Made by a program: the position numbers and the translations under genes | Assembly (NCBI GenBank): GCA_035235625.1 | Contig: CP141144.1 | Location: forward strand, 18,473,014-18,537,013 | DNA length: 64,000 bases | Reading direction: 5' to 3' | DNA from: Saururus chinensis | Lineage: Eukaryota; Streptophyta; Magnoliopsida; Piperales; Saururaceae | Notes under the pieces: model-generated | What the model was told of the DNA's origin: nothing | Databases searched by the model: none | Seen by the model: only the letters and a program-made list of their open reading frames with translations | In this document: in pieces, positions 1 to 12,649 of the stretch | Numbering within the stretch: position 1 is the first letter of the stretch | Layout: each line of letters starts with the position of its first letter

Positions 1-193
1 CAACTCCTTTTCCTTCCCTTTTATTTACTCTTGCTCAAAGGATTGTGCGCACTCTGTGTTTCTGTTAATTGCCCATGGTTAGGGTTAAGTCTTCCTCTAG
101 AATCGTTTCTCAATCTTCACTTCGTCACCCCCGCGCACTTGACCGGCCCCTGGACCGGGTTCGGCTCGGGTTGGGCATCGCCGGGGCATGACA
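1..193 (+). mobile_element. 3' end of a gypsy-type LTR
   Basis: The sequence ends in CCGGGGCATGACA, the canonical ...CA terminus of an LTR. Its last ~190 bases match, with substitutions, the stretch 34730-34924 (shared blocks GTCNCCCCCG, GGCCCCTGGAC and CGGGTTCGGCT). No tRNA primer-binding site follows, so this is either a 3' LTR or a solo LTR whose 5' part lies outside the window. The 63-codon reading frame inside it (31-222) looks like chance. Confidence 0.7.
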
Positions 194-682
194 TAAAACA
201 TTGGTGGTTTCTTCTAAAATAAATAAAAGAAGGCTAAAATGTTAAAATGAATAAATAAAAATTAAGAATTACAAACCAATAGAGTTGACTAATCTAAGGT
301 AAGGTATACTGGAACCTAATCTATGGATGTACTTAGATTAAAAGAGAATTGGTGATAATTGTCAAGAGAGCTCAACATTGCTTATTTAGTTGTTTTATGT
401 TTCTTTTTGAGTTTTCAAATTCAAATCTAAGTGCTTCAAAGTGAATAAATAGATTTTGAAACATATAAGCCAATGGATTTTAAGACATGATTTGAGTGAT
501 GAATGATATATTTTATGACATATTTGGTGTATTGCTTCTTTGATATAGCACATGTTCAAAATATTATGAGACATAATATGATTGTATGTCTTTATGATTG
601 TTTATTTAACTTTTAATCTTACATTAAATTTTTATTAATGGTTAATTCACTTTTTGTTTATTTGTGTCAAAAAGGGGGAGAA
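194..682 (+). mobile_element. Sirevirus (Ty1/copia) tail with polypurine tract
   Basis: AT-rich non-coding sequence ends in TCAAAAAGGGGGAGAAA at about 668-684. That purine run after a TTTGTGTC-like context is the polypurine tract seen just upstream of the 3' LTR in plant Sireviruses (the SIRE/Maximus group of Ty1/copia). No open coding remains. The first ~100 bases after the preceding LTR may be flanking DNA instead. Confidence 0.55.
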
Positions 683-1710
683 ATGATTATTGAAAATCAA
701 GTGCTTATTTGAGCAGTGCTTTGTAAACAATTTATTTTGTTAGTGTGAAGGATAAGTACAAGTTGTATAAGGCTTTTCAAGATCAATTCCAACTGCTCTT
801 GGTTGAGCCTAAGTTGAGTAAAGTCATATGTACAAGTAATATAATTGGTCAATTCCAATGATCAAAACAGTGTTCAAACTTCATGTGTGTGTTAGTTTCA
901 GGAGTATGACTAGATGTTATTGTGGTTGGGTCAGATTTAAAATTGATAAACTTGAAAAATAAAATCATATGTGCTCTAAAAGTTCAAGATTGAAAACTAT
1001 AATGAGTGCCAAAGGTAAAATATTTATTTTCATATACTCACATACATACACATAACCACCTAGAATTTGAGAGAAAAATTGGAGTTCTTTTGCTTTAATT
1101 TTTTATCAAAATCATCATTGTGCTTGAGTAATTAGTTTTAGTTGTGATTGATTGAGAAGAGAGACACAACAGAGTAATTTACACATACAAACTTGAGGAG
1201 ATTGTGAGCCAAGTCTTCAATGGGAGATTGAAGAGACTCAAAGCAAAGTAAACAACCAAGAGGATCTTAATTGATGAGACACATAAAAAATAAGGAGGGG
1301 GAAAGCTGTAAGACTTGGAAGCGAAGACTTAAAATATAGCGATAAAAGAAGAAAAAGACCTAAACAAGGGGAAGTCGTATAAGAGTCTTCATGAGAGATA
1401 GGTCGTTTGCTTGTGTCATGTGAGGTATTGCTTGTTAGTGCATTGATTTTAGGCCAAGAGTGATTGTTGTGGTTTTCTACCCTAGTTGGGTGTTTTCACA
1501 TAAAAAACATTGTGTTTTCTTGCATGCTTGTAGTTTGAATCGTTGATAGATTGATCATGAATGCGCAGAGAGATTAGGTTTTTATTGTTCTTGCTACATA
1601 AGCAAATTTGTATGTTTAGATGTTCAAACTCTTAATTCTTGTTGTTGTTAAGCACTAGGGCTATGAGCAATCTAGTGATCTACTAGGTTAATTAGACGGA
1701 TATTAAACTC
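683..1710 (+). mobile_element. Sirevirus-type LTR, decayed
   Basis: It begins right after the polypurine tract with TGATTATTG. The 3' half (about 1430-1710) resembles 30590-30840 and 52740-52985: GTGCATTGATTTnAGG, a TTGTGGTTTT...TTTGGGT..TTTC block, then a purine-rich stretch reading ..AnTnTGGTGATCNnCnAAG..AACTC near the end. The end is approximate because the terminal CA is not clear. Confidence 0.55.
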
Positions 1711-2999
1711 TCACTTTTTTCATTAAATCTTCAATTGTTTCTATTTTATGATGTGACAATATGTCAGCCATTTCTCCATCAACTAATCATGTTAGAGGAC
1801 TAAACACATAGAGAATGACTTTTTCTATATTTGGGAGCAAATTAATGTTGGAGTTGTTCAATGCTATATTTCTTCATAAGCTCAGGTGGCATATGTAAGT
1901 ACAAACCACTCTTTACTACTTGTTTCCTACATCTAAAAGACAGCCCAATGGCTTGCTATCCACCATGAGTTTGCATGGAATGTTAAGTCATATTGTTTAA
2001 GTATGAGATTAGTGTAATTATATTGTACTTAGTTAAATATTTCTATTAATTTGTTGACCTATGGATGGCCATTATAGTTGTCTTCAAACTGACTTCCAAC
2101 CTAATGGAAATACAAAACAAGTTTTTTTTCAGTAGGGCTTAAATGGATCAATCAAACTCTGCCTCAACTTGCATTTTACCATGACTGTCATACCTCATTA
2201 CTAGACTAGAATTCAATTTATTGAGCTAGACTCGAGCTAGGGCTTGGTCCCATTTGACCTTGTCAACTTTGTATGTATAAGTCTCTAACTATTTTACTGT
2301 TTTAGCATTTTTTGTCATCACAACAACTATTTGAGTCTTAACATTGTAAATATTTCTTGAAAACGAAGAGCCCACCTAGTATGCTCTACAAATTTATGCT
2401 TGGAATGCCTAATGGTTGTCATATTTAAATTTGACAACCTCCATTCTTAGTAGAAGAATTGGGGATGTTTTTCCACCCCCACCCCCCATTAAGTAGACAA
2501 CATGTCTTCCCTTTCCTCCGTTTCCTCCGCCAATGTTTACTACATAAACTACCACAATCTGTCACCACTTTGGCTTGATGGGGGATCTAAGTTCATAAAG
2601 GCAATAAGCGATGTAGCTCAATCTACTTCTACCAATTGTTTAGTTTAATTATTAATTAGTATAAAATAAATATCAACCTTAGCAATTTGGAAAAGGTTTA
2701 TATAATCCAAGTCTCACGCACGTTAGTATGAGCTCGGGAATCATGGCCATCGAATCAAGATTAAAGTATGCAAGGGGGCAAAAACTACCCCCTGAGTTAT
2801 GCGAATCGTCAAATAAAAATCTGACAACACATGATGTTGGGGCTCATGCTCGACTGCATCAACTTGAGCTCATATAAATGAGACTCTAGCAAATTATGCA
2901 TTTAGATTTTATATTAATTCCACCAAATCATTTTTTGTCTAAATATCTATTAATTGTGAAGACATAAAACCCCATGAAAGTCCTCCTCCATGATAGCGG
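1711..2999. other. AT-rich intergenic/repeat-derived DNA, nothing recognised
   Basis: No open frame over 60 codons, no LTR termini and no protein motif could be read. A short C-run (about 2474-2486) is the only low-complexity feature. Confidence 0.4.
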
Positions 3000-3290
3000 C
3001 TATTATAGATGGAGGTGACCTCAACCAAACAAAAGAACAAGAGTAGAGTTGGTTAGGAGATCTGCACCCTATTATCTTCTCTATACACCAAAAGATCCTT
3101 TGAAGTTAATCATTGTCTTTATAATTTCAAATATAGGCTGAGGTAGTGACTTGTGGATTCCCTTTAAAATATTGAAAACTACAAGAGAGTCTCCTTCTAC
3201 AATAAAATTGGGCAGATTGAACTAGGTAGCAAGCTTTAGGCCTTCCAAGTAGGCGAAATCCTTACCAAGTAGGGAATTTTGTGATTCCCA
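3000..3290 (-). pseudogene. RNase H-like (RVT_3) relic of a retroelement
   Basis: Read on the minus strand, about 3270 to 3170 translates as GKDFAYLEGLKLA, then after a stop FIVEGDSLVVFNILKGNPQ. This is the characteristic core of the plant RNase H-like domain found at the C-terminus of many LINE-type reverse transcriptases (usual form EALALLEGLKLA...VEGDSLVVINALKG). In-frame stops and a frame shift show decay. Whether it came from a LINE or from one of the domesticated RNase H-like host genes cannot be told. Confidence 0.6.
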
Positions 3291-3889
3291 GATTAACTAG
3301 GACAACGATAACAAAATGACTATTATGGTCCTTGATCACTTCAACAGTAAAACCTTGAAAATATGAAAGAATTTTTCATAGTTAGTTAATTTTGTGAGAG
3401 GAATAAACCCCCTTAAATTAAACAAACTAAGATAAAAGCTTAGGTTTAACCCCTTGACTATTATGAGTAAGGGGTGGGAATTTTCCTAATTTTATGCCGA
3501 GAGGGCAAGTGTGTATGGTCAACCTAGTCAAGTCGGCTGGGGAGGGTGAAATACACTAATTTGACGTAGGGGCCTATTTTAAGAAAGTTAGTGAACCCAT
3601 CTATATGACTTAAGCCAAGTGACCTGTATACACAAGGGTACTTGTGTGTGGACAGGATTTGCCTAAACTTGTCATCCATTCCCTAATAGGAAGGGTAGGA
3701 GATAGGGGTATGTTATTTACGGAAACTACGGTGAGACCTAGGCTTAAAATTGGAAAGAAAAGAACCAGATGGACAAGCTGGTAATTAGGCCTTAGATGGC
3801 CCTGGGCGCATGCCCTAATGGCATCCCAACCTCTTGTTTGTGAACCTAGATGGCCAAAATATTTCAAGGATAAAACCAAACCAATAATT
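3291..3889. other. Unassigned sequence, possibly U3 of the following LTR relic
   Basis: No gene seen. It lies directly upstream of a TATA-like element and CT-rich leader (3953 onward) and may be the U3 of that LTR, but no TG start with a matching target duplication could be found. A minus-strand frame at 3610-3879 shows no family motif. Confidence 0.3.
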
Positions 3890-6009
3890 TGAATAGAGAT
3901 TGGATTTGGGCATACTATAGGGGTAAATTCTAGCCAAAGTAGAAACCCCCCCTATAAGGACTCTCTTACTCTCTCCACCCGCCACCTCTCTCTCATTCCC
4001 TTTGGTTAAGCCACCTCCTCTCTTCTTTCACCTCTCACTTTCCCTAGCCTTTGTTCTCTTCTCCCTTCTACTTTGGAATCTTGCAGCTTGGAAGCCACTG
4101 AAGACCACCTTGAAGCTTGGAGAAAAAGGACTTTCACCCAAAGCTAAGCAAGGAGGCAAGACATGTGGAGAGGAGCCTTTTCATATGGAAAAGGTAGGGA
4201 CTACTTCCTTTAATTTAGTTCATGATGAAATAGGGTGTTTGATGCATGCTTAATGAATTATCCATAATATATGATTGATAGTTGAAACATGATTTCAACG
4301 ATTCATAATCAAGGCTAGAACTCTAATTATTAGCAAAGATTTTGCTTTTGTTGATGTAATAGAATGCAAGTATAATGGTTATAATGGATGAATTAGTATG
4401 TCTCATGTCTATAATTAGAGTTTTCAAAGTTTTTACTAATGGGGATGATCATTAGGGTTAAGTTTTGCATGTTTTGAAGAAGGGGTTTCACTCTAGCATT
4501 TTACTGTGTACCTAGAAAGACCAAATTGTTTCAAGACCTTCTCATGCTCATTTGTTGTGAAATTTCTATGGTAATTTAGCTGCATCTTAAACTCCATCCG
4601 GTTGAAATTTCAAGAGATTCAACATAGATTTCATGGGCCAACCAATTGCTTATTTCTCCAACTAGAATTCTATTAGTTTTTAATACCCCAAATTTCCAAC
4701 TTGAGTTTCAGGGCTAATACCCATATTATTACCCTAGGAAAATTATCAAAAAGTCCTGAAAGAGTCTAGTTTTGTTTGTGATTTTTTGGGATTTTTTTCT
4801 GTGATTATTTTAATTACTATATTTTCTAGAATAAAAAAAAGTTCAAAAATCCAATTTCTATAGTTGAAGGTTTTTCATGATTTTTGAGGTCCAAATTGTG
4901 TTTGACTATCCTCAAATATTTTGGAGGCCATACCCTATGAGTCTTAGTTTTAGTTCAAAAACCCTGAGTCCATTTGGATTCGTAATGGCCTAAATATGAT
5001 CTTAAGAGTCCTAACTATTGAGAAAATTTTGCACTATGCAACAATTTCTATAAATTCAAGAAAAATATTGTTAATGATTGGATCCGACATAGAATTAATT
5101 CTGGAACCTAGACAAATAAAACTTAATGTGGTCAAAATTTCAAGTCAATCAGACATGTTTTAGTAATTTTCCCTCAAATTGGAAATTAGAATTGAAAATT
5201 ATTGGCAGGGTAACTATCTTCATCGATCACTGGTTTGATCGAAGTGTAAAACTTCATATTTTTAAGTGTTTTGAATGCCCTAAATTATAGACTAAAACTA
5301 GTCAATGAATGTTGGGAAGGGAATTACAAGTACGGTTAGTAGGTTACTTTGTTATCTCATGTGATGTATGTGGGGTTAAGGGCAAAATAGTCATTTGAAT
5401 TATATAATGAATTGTCATATCTAAGGGTATGAATGGGATTAAGGTAATGATAAGCATGTAGAGCATGATGATCTCTCAATGTTTGTTGATTGGTTCACTA
5501 TATGGCTATGTTGGTGTAAGGGATTACCATAAGGCATATACAAAGTAATAAGTGATAATCTAACGAGTAATAGCTAATGCCTTGAATATTAAGAATACAG
5601 AAACATTTTGATAGTTGGGTGATTTGATCCTAATAATGGATTCAGTTGATTGTCAGTATTTCCTTCACTTATACACCATGGGTGGGATGCGGAATTGCCT
5701 AGGTGGGGTAACAAGAAAAGAAAATGGAGTGTTTTCTATGCTAAGTGCACACACGAAAAATTACAAAAATAGTCCAAATGGGCTCCGGTGGACTTTTTGT
5801 GGCATAGTATATAATACTATTAGGAGCAATTTTTTTGTGGAGTGGTATGTACTGCCATTAGGATCAGTGTTTGCTTTTACTTTTATGTTATTCTAACTGT
5901 CACATAAGGATAGTCATGTTCAATTACATGATGATTACATGTCTTTCATAAGGTAAAGATCAAATGGTTAAATTTAGCAATCATTAAACCTATTATATTT
6001 GATTTGCTA
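3890..6009 (+). mobile_element. LTR-like relic (gypsy type), plus orientation
   Basis: TATAAGG at 3953-3959 follows a C-run and precedes a CT-rich leader (CTCTCTTACTCTCTCC...), then an AT-rich tract with GTTAAGGGCAAAATAGTCATTT near 5375. This is the layout of the R-U5 part of long plant gypsy LTRs. The 84-codon frame 4002-4253 sits in the leader and has no family resemblance. Both ends are uncertain. The downstream edge is cut by the LTR that starts at 6010. Confidence 0.4.
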
Positions 6010-8860
6010 TGTCACGCCCCCAACCTAAAACCATCTAGAGGATGCTATAACTTCTAATACAACCCTAGATTAGATCAAAATGTATAGTTGAACCATCGCT
6101 TTGTTTAAAAATAATCCACATAATAAATATAACAGAAAATTTAACGACTTTATATAATAACAAGGATTAAACATTCATATACCCAAAAATCTTTTGCAAT
6201 ACCATAAGCATATACCTCAACTAATGAAAGAAATCTACCAATTGAACATGAAATGTTATAAAAAATAATATGAAGTTTTTAAGTGTTCCTTCATTTATTC
6301 TCTCCCTTAATAAAGTTATTCCCTTGCTCAATGGCTCCTCAGTTATCATCCTACTCGCAATACAAGTCATCCTAAGAACTTGCATGACACCATCATATAG
6401 GAGATCCCAAAGGATTCCCAAAACCAAAGCATTGGTGAGCATAAACTCAATTAAGTTTTGAAAAACTTGCGTTTATAGCATAACACATGCATAAATATTC
6501 AATGCAAAGTCCTTACACGAACCAAGTGTAAATAAATCTCAGAAATATAATCCAAAACTTTACACAACCATCCTGTGTAAAAGAATCTCAAGAATCTGTC
6601 ACAAGACAATAAAATCAATGTAACTAAGAGAAATTGTTACATGTTGCCTGTTATCTATCACTTGACATTCTAAATACCAAAAATTTGTGGTCAAACTAGT
6701 GCACAACTGACATGACCAACCTATAGCCAACTGTAGATGTCTAAATATCTAAATAGTCTCAATCATTTCAACCTCTGGGAGGAAACCCATTATTTCAGAT
6801 GTAAAATTCCATCCTTTTGGACATAAAACTAATTTATTCAAAACCCGATATGGCTAATTCAACAAGCATAGAAACCTCGGTTAACCACGATTAACCATAG
6901 TTTATAAATCATTTTCATAATGCATAAATTATAAGCATGTTTACATGTACAACCCTAAGTAATTACACTATTTATGTAAAGCATATTTCAGTGGATAAGA
7001 TCATATATAATGAGATATATATGTAACATGAATTTACTAAATTAATTAACCTTATACATATGTATATTTAAGGAACCTTAATGTACTTCAATCATACTTA
7101 GACTATTATGTACAATTCCCTAGCATGCTACATGTATATCCTTAATAAAGCTAAACATACTGAAAGTACCAAAGTAGCACAATTAACATTACAATATCTC
7201 ATTTATTTCCATACTAGCTTAACTAGATATTTTAGCATAAACATAGCATATAAACCATACATTTTAGGAAAAATAGCAAATAAACTTCAATAAATTTGAC
7301 AATTTACAAAAAACTACATCATAGTCTTAATTACAATATAAATAAATATCATAAAAATATAAAAAAATTATTATTTAATTAATGAGAATGTGCAGTTCTA
7401 CAAGAACTGTCGACCTTCAAATTTATGATTGTCATTGACTTACTGTGATCCAAACGATTTGAAATTATTACTACATGCTCATAACACTTATATCAATCCA
7501 TCAAAAAAATAAAGAACCAAAAATCTTGTGGTTTCCTCCCTAAACATTCTTCTAAACACAAAAAATAAAAAAATAATAATGTATAGCACTTTACCCAAAA
7601 ATATAATAAATATATATTATTCTAAAAAAATTTAAATAAATAGGAATATGATCTAGATATGATAATATACTTCCAAAAAAAAGTTGAGAGCAAAACTCAA
7701 GGTAAAAATATCTTAAACATTGTCATAAATCGAAAACATAGACTATAACAGATTCAATCAATTCACTAATCACATTTTACTCTCTACCCTAAACATGATT
7801 AAAAATCTATAATTTCAACATGAACAACACTCTGAAATGAAAGATCTAGGTTTCTATATCCATGAAAATTGAATATGAACATCCTTTATTGAACTCATAC
7901 AAAGCATGCACAAACAACATCAAAATCTCTCAAAAGAGAAAAATCAAGTCATATATCTATTTTTCATCCAAAAACATGATCAACATCATCAAACAAGATG
8001 CTACTATAATAAATCAATCTCAAAACTAAAACCCCTTACCTCTAGGGCAGAGAAACACTTCCAATCCTCCTAATCAAAAGATCCATATTCCAAAAATTAA
8101 GGTTTTTTATTATATCTATATATAAATCATGATCTTATCTAATTAAAGGCTTACAAATATGATAAACAAGTGATTTTATTCATTTCCTTGTGCCTAAGGA
8201 ATTATAAGCATGAATCACAAGGTTTTAATTCAAAAACAAAGTTTTAGGGTTCTATAAATTGAATTAAACAAGAGGTATTTAAAGATTTCAATAAGAAAGA
8301 GGCATAAGGATTAGGCATGAAGGACCTTCAATCCCCCATCAAAACTTAAGGGATTCAGGAGAGAAAAATTAAATTAACTCACCTTGAGAGAGGTTAGGGT
8401 ACCAAAATTTTTAGTTAATTTCAAAAGCTCTAAAAATTCTCTCATTAAGGCCCTTATATGATATTTATAGGTGATGGAGATTAGGATTCTTAATCCCCTT
8501 AGGACTTAGGCTACTAAAACATTCTTGAGCATCTCAAATTGGCTCCTAATTTCCTATTCCCATAACTTAAATTAAAATAGCTCAAAGGGATATGTAATAG
8601 ACCCAATTTTAGGTCTAATTCTGGTAATCGAGTCTGGTGCATGTAGTACAACTTCAACCAGTCATGATTCACTCCTCCGAACTCCGATTTACGCACTCTT
8701 AATGACTTCCGAGTTCTTTCTATATAGTTTCTAACTATATTTGTCTCAACCTAAGCTCAACCTACTTAAGAAGTTATTCAACCAATAAGGTTAAAGGGTC
8801 AAACTCTTTAAATTTTAATATGTCCTCCATTAGAGAATTAAAAAAATCTCAGATCTTACA
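6010..8860 (-). mobile_element. Long gypsy-type LTR, minus orientation
   Basis: On the plus strand it starts TGTCACGCCCCC and ends GATCTTACA; read on its own strand it runs TGTAAGATC...GGGGGCGTGACA, a proper TG...CA LTR of about 2.85 kb. A minus-strand TATAAAT lies at 8463-8469, about 390 bases from the 5' end, giving a short U3 and a long R-U5. Flanking pentamers (TGCTA and TGTTG) do not match, so a target duplication is not demonstrated. No internal coding region adjoins, so it is a solo or orphan LTR. Confidence 0.55.
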
Positions 8861-11438
8861 TGTTGTGTATATGATTTACTTTGGTTGCACAGTTTGTGAT
8901 GTAGATGGTTCATGGCACAACATTGCATAGAATATTGTATGTTCACATAAATTAAGAGTATGAAAAGAATTGCATTTATGTGGTATAATGCATGTAGATG
9001 CACGAGCATGTTTAAGAAGCATCTACACCTAATCCAGGTTAAAAAATGGTCCAAACCCAAATAGGGAGAAAATTTAGTGATAATTTCTCCCAAAGGTTCG
9101 TTTTGGTATATTTTAAAGAATTTCAACAAAATTCACTGAACTTTTTCACTACGGTCAGAAAGAGGTAGCTTCCAACACACAAGTTCTCTTGACTTCTTGG
9201 AGGATTGGTTTTTTGTTTGCTGGAGGAGTCAAATAGCATTCAGCTACAAGTGATCTAAACTAGGTTTCGAACATAATTATGCATTACATACTCATCTACT
9301 TGAAAAAGGAAATAAAGGAGGATTAATCATAATTAAAAAAAAATAGGATTAAGCATTTTCAAACTTTAGGTAAAGCCATAATCTACTAGGATCAACTGGT
9401 ATGAACCAGTTTGAATTATATAAATTAACATAAAATCTACTTTTTGTAAATATATTACATAATATTAACCATCGGAAAAATCTGATGCGCAAATTGAGTT
9501 GATTCTTAAAATAGTATTGCATAAACAAATCAAGTTTTCAAAGAATACGCCCTCCATCCCATATTAATCTTAATAGTTTAATTTAGTTCATTTTAAAAAA
9601 CCAAATTACTCTATTATTAATGGACAAAGAAAATATTAGATAAAAACTATTGCGTTCACATACCGGCCAGTTTGCACTTACTGTTAAGGCAGCTTTATCT
9701 TACCTTGAATCAAAATTCAAATGATATATGAGAAAAGATAGAAGAAGAGATAAAAAGATAAAGAAGTGAATGAAGGATCTGGTAAGAGGATTCCCATGGC
9801 CTACCACCCCTAAGGTCCAGTCACAATGATACTTCACAGGGAAAAGGTGCCACATGCGGTGCAACTCAAGGTGCCTCTTTTACCTTTCTTGCAAAAGCTT
9901 TTCCAAATTCCTCTTCACATTCTTCCCCTACTCATGTACGTCTCCAGTTGACAAGAAGGGAATAAACCATCCAAAGTGATCGGAAACAAGCAGTAGCAGT
10001 ACTCTGAAAGAAGTATGAAAATAAAATGTCAATGCTTCATTCTTTTCTAGTTTTCTCACACGGTCAACAATCTGAATAACACAATATTACCGCTATGTAA
10101 ATACATGTTCAGTAGTAAATACACACAGTTGCCTACATCATTAAACATCTTACCTTCAAAATCAAGAGCCAATGCAAATGCTATCGAAATATTCGGTTCG
10201 CGTTTTGCCATATCTACACCCTACAGCCATGAACTTGTGAAAGTGGTTTTGATGTTTATCTAGCATACATAGTCCTTTTTATTTTTTTTGGTTAACAAGG
10301 GGGGCCTTGATTACTTTTAAGACCCAACTACAAGGAGTAGTGCAACCCACCTCTCCAAGTACCTATCCTAGCAATTTATCCCTTGGATCACCTTATTAAT
10401 TATAAAGAAGCTGGTGTTTCTGCCCCACTTTTTCTGCACTAAAAAATCTTTTAATCTAATTCGATAGAGAAAATAGGTCACACATAAGAACAGAATAGCT
10501 TTTCCCAATACCAATTACAGGTAAAATAGGCTTTTGATAAAAAAAAATAAGAGTAAGACATATTACTTTCCTTATTATAATTAGGAAATTTAAGATTAAT
10601 TAGTATAGTGTCACTGGGCAAATCAGTTGGATTTAATTGGCCATTTTTTTTCTCTGATTCATATGCCCATCTCAAGTTTCAAGGGATTTGCTTTTAGTTA
10701 AGCGCATGGCCATTATCCTTTTCTCAAAGTAGTGTAGAAAATCGACCCTCGAGACCCAACCTTTCTGGCCTTTTTTTAAAAATCAACAACAGCGTAGCAG
10801 GTGTGGCAGCCTTATCTGGGTCGTCTGTAGCGACCGTTTTAATTGCTTCTTGACCGTGCTCCTTCCCATGCCTACTTTCCCATCAGCACGCCACCCAACC
10901 ACTGATTATGGGCAAATTGAGTGGTTGAAGCACTAATGCATGAGTGCTGACCTTTGTTGCTTAAAGCTTAGACAGAGGAATTAAGGGTCCCAAAAATGAC
11001 TACTTTATGCAAATGTTTCTTTCGCGTACACATCAATACCTACACCCTTAAGCAGGTGGCAGGCCGAAATCCTTTTCAACCCTGTTCCTTTTGGTTGTTT
11101 TTGCCGCAAGAGATCAGAATTTTTAAAACTTGCACAAAAAGAAAGACATAAAATGCAAAAGGAAAGGAAAGGAAATGCTTTACTTTAAATTTTAATCCTC
11201 GTCACACAGAAACAAAACCTAAGAAAGAGATGTAGACAAGAAAGATGGGCCCCAAAAGGAAGCCAAAAATATACTCTTAAACTCCTTTTTCAATCACTTC
11301 CAGCACATTTTTGCCTTAAATTTTAACAATAAAAGGATGACAATAGGAACATGTGTTTTACTTTGTAGAAAACATGGGTATATCTACACATGGATCTCTC
11401 TCTTTCTCTCGCTCTGCATAAACAGTTGTTAATGATCT
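8861..11438. other. Intergenic region downstream of the NOI gene
   Basis: Low-complexity AT-rich DNA without protein motifs. The frames at 8830-9129 and 10478-10675 have no recognisable content. The stretch nearest the gene (11100-11438) probably includes its 3' untranslated region, with a CT-rich tract at about 11394-11415. Confidence 0.4.
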
Positions 11439-12511
11439 TCAAGCAGCACAACTGGGCACCAGGCAACTTGTGAAGAACCCCATCACCTTGCCCTGAAACA
11501 ATGACAAGGAGGAGTCACATGTATGTTTGAATGCAACCAAAGCAAATAAAGACTCACATGAGCTTTGCACCTCCTAGACGCTGCCATAATCCCATTCATT
11601 TACTTGGAAGTGGTGAAATGGGTGGTGGGCCAAAGTGGTCCTCATCACCACTGAATCAGACCGCACTCAAATTGAACATAAAAATGCTAGCATCCGAGGC
11701 AGGACTCAACTTTACTTCACACCGCTACTGCTACCACCATTCAATTTGGATTGGATACATCGCAGTGCCCTGGTTGGACAGACAGAAATGAATGAAGAGG
11801 GACAAAAAGGGAGAGCAGTGGACCTACCCTCCTTCGGCTCCCACGCAGAAGCTCCGGGGGAATTTTGTACAGGTCCTCGTCCACAGCCTTGGGGGCTCTG
11901 GACTGCCGTGCAGGCTCGGTTACATCACACACCTTGCATAGCTTCTTCGCTTCTTTCGCAGTTTGGTAGCGCTTTGAGGTCCCCTTGACCTACAATCAAC
12001 AGAAAAACACATGTAAATTAGCATTTTTAGATAAACCCACAAATACAAACGTTATGTAACAGAAATGAAAGAGTAACGACACAACAGCTTCATAAATAAC
12101 GTGGGATCTTTTCAAACAGGGGAGGAAATCGCCTAATCTGCTTGAGCACTTGGTGAAGCAAACCAGAAGGGAAGAGAAAGACTTGTATCTTATCAAGTAT
12201 GTACCTTGGGGTATGAAACCAGGGTGGGGGTGACCATGATGAACTCGTTCTTGTAGAGGTCATCCACTCCATAATCGGGGTATCGAATCAGTCCAGCCTG
12301 CCTAGCGTCCTCAAAGTACTGAGTGATCGGGAGGCCATCATTGTGCTCCCAGTTCCCAAACGCCGGTATGTGGTACCTCTTGTAGTCCTGCAGCAAGAAG
12401 CAGAGGAAGGACAAACCCACGCCCCCAAAGGCCAAACTCAGTCCCTTCACCATATGATAAACAAAGAGAACAAACAATGACGCCAAAATGAAGTTCTTCA
12501 CTCACCTCCAT
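11439..12511 (-). CDS. RIN4/NOI-domain protein, four exons, 134 aa
   Basis: Exons on the minus strand are 12511-12506, 12387-12205, 11989-11828 and 11492-11439; all three introns are GT-AG and the spliced frame (405 nt) is open from ATG to TGA. The first exon encodes only Met-Glu. Residues 10-15 read PAFGNW, followed by LPITQYFEDARQ at 21-32: the NOI domain (AvrRpt-cleavage family), whose PxFGxW core is the site cut by the bacterial protease AvrRpt2 in RIN4. The tail GFFTSCLVPSCAA* has two cysteines (127, 132), matching the C-terminal acylation/membrane-anchoring signal of this family; a second pair CKVC is at 81-84. The short length and single NOI motif place it with small NOI proteins rather than two-domain RIN4. 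By family it is expected at the plasma membrane in immune signalling. That role is inferred from homology, and the exact subfamily is uncertain. Confidence 0.92.
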
Positions 12512-12631
12512 CGGAGACTGCTGGAGAAGGGGGGATAAGGCTGTGAGATTTGACAAAAGGCTCTCGGCGCCGTAGAGAGAATTAAAGAAAGGAGAATTTT
12601 ACCAGTGGCTCAGGTGGGCAAGTTGGCTTTG

Positions 12632-12640
12632 CTTATATAA
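12632..12640 (-). promoter_or_regulatory. TATA box of the NOI gene
   Basis: TATATAAGC on the minus strand lies about 120 bases upstream of the start codon at 12511, a normal distance for a TATA box plus a ~90-base 5' leader. No other TATA element closer to the start was seen. Confidence 0.6.
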
Positions 12641-12649
12641 TAGCTTGAA

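Noticed and set aside
194-230. Primer-binding site after the LTR ending at 193
   Set aside because: TGGTGG-like sequence is present but does not match the TGGTATCAGAGC initiator-Met site or another common plant primer tRNA.
4002-4253. 83-codon frame beginning MVKPPPLFF
   Set aside because: Lies in the CT-rich leader of an LTR relic; no family resemblance.
12193-12501. Unspliced 102-codon minus frame as the NOI gene
   Set aside because: Its first ~38 codons are intron 1 read through; splicing after ATGGAG at 12506 to 12387 gives the conserved N-terminus and a clean acceptor (CTGCAG).
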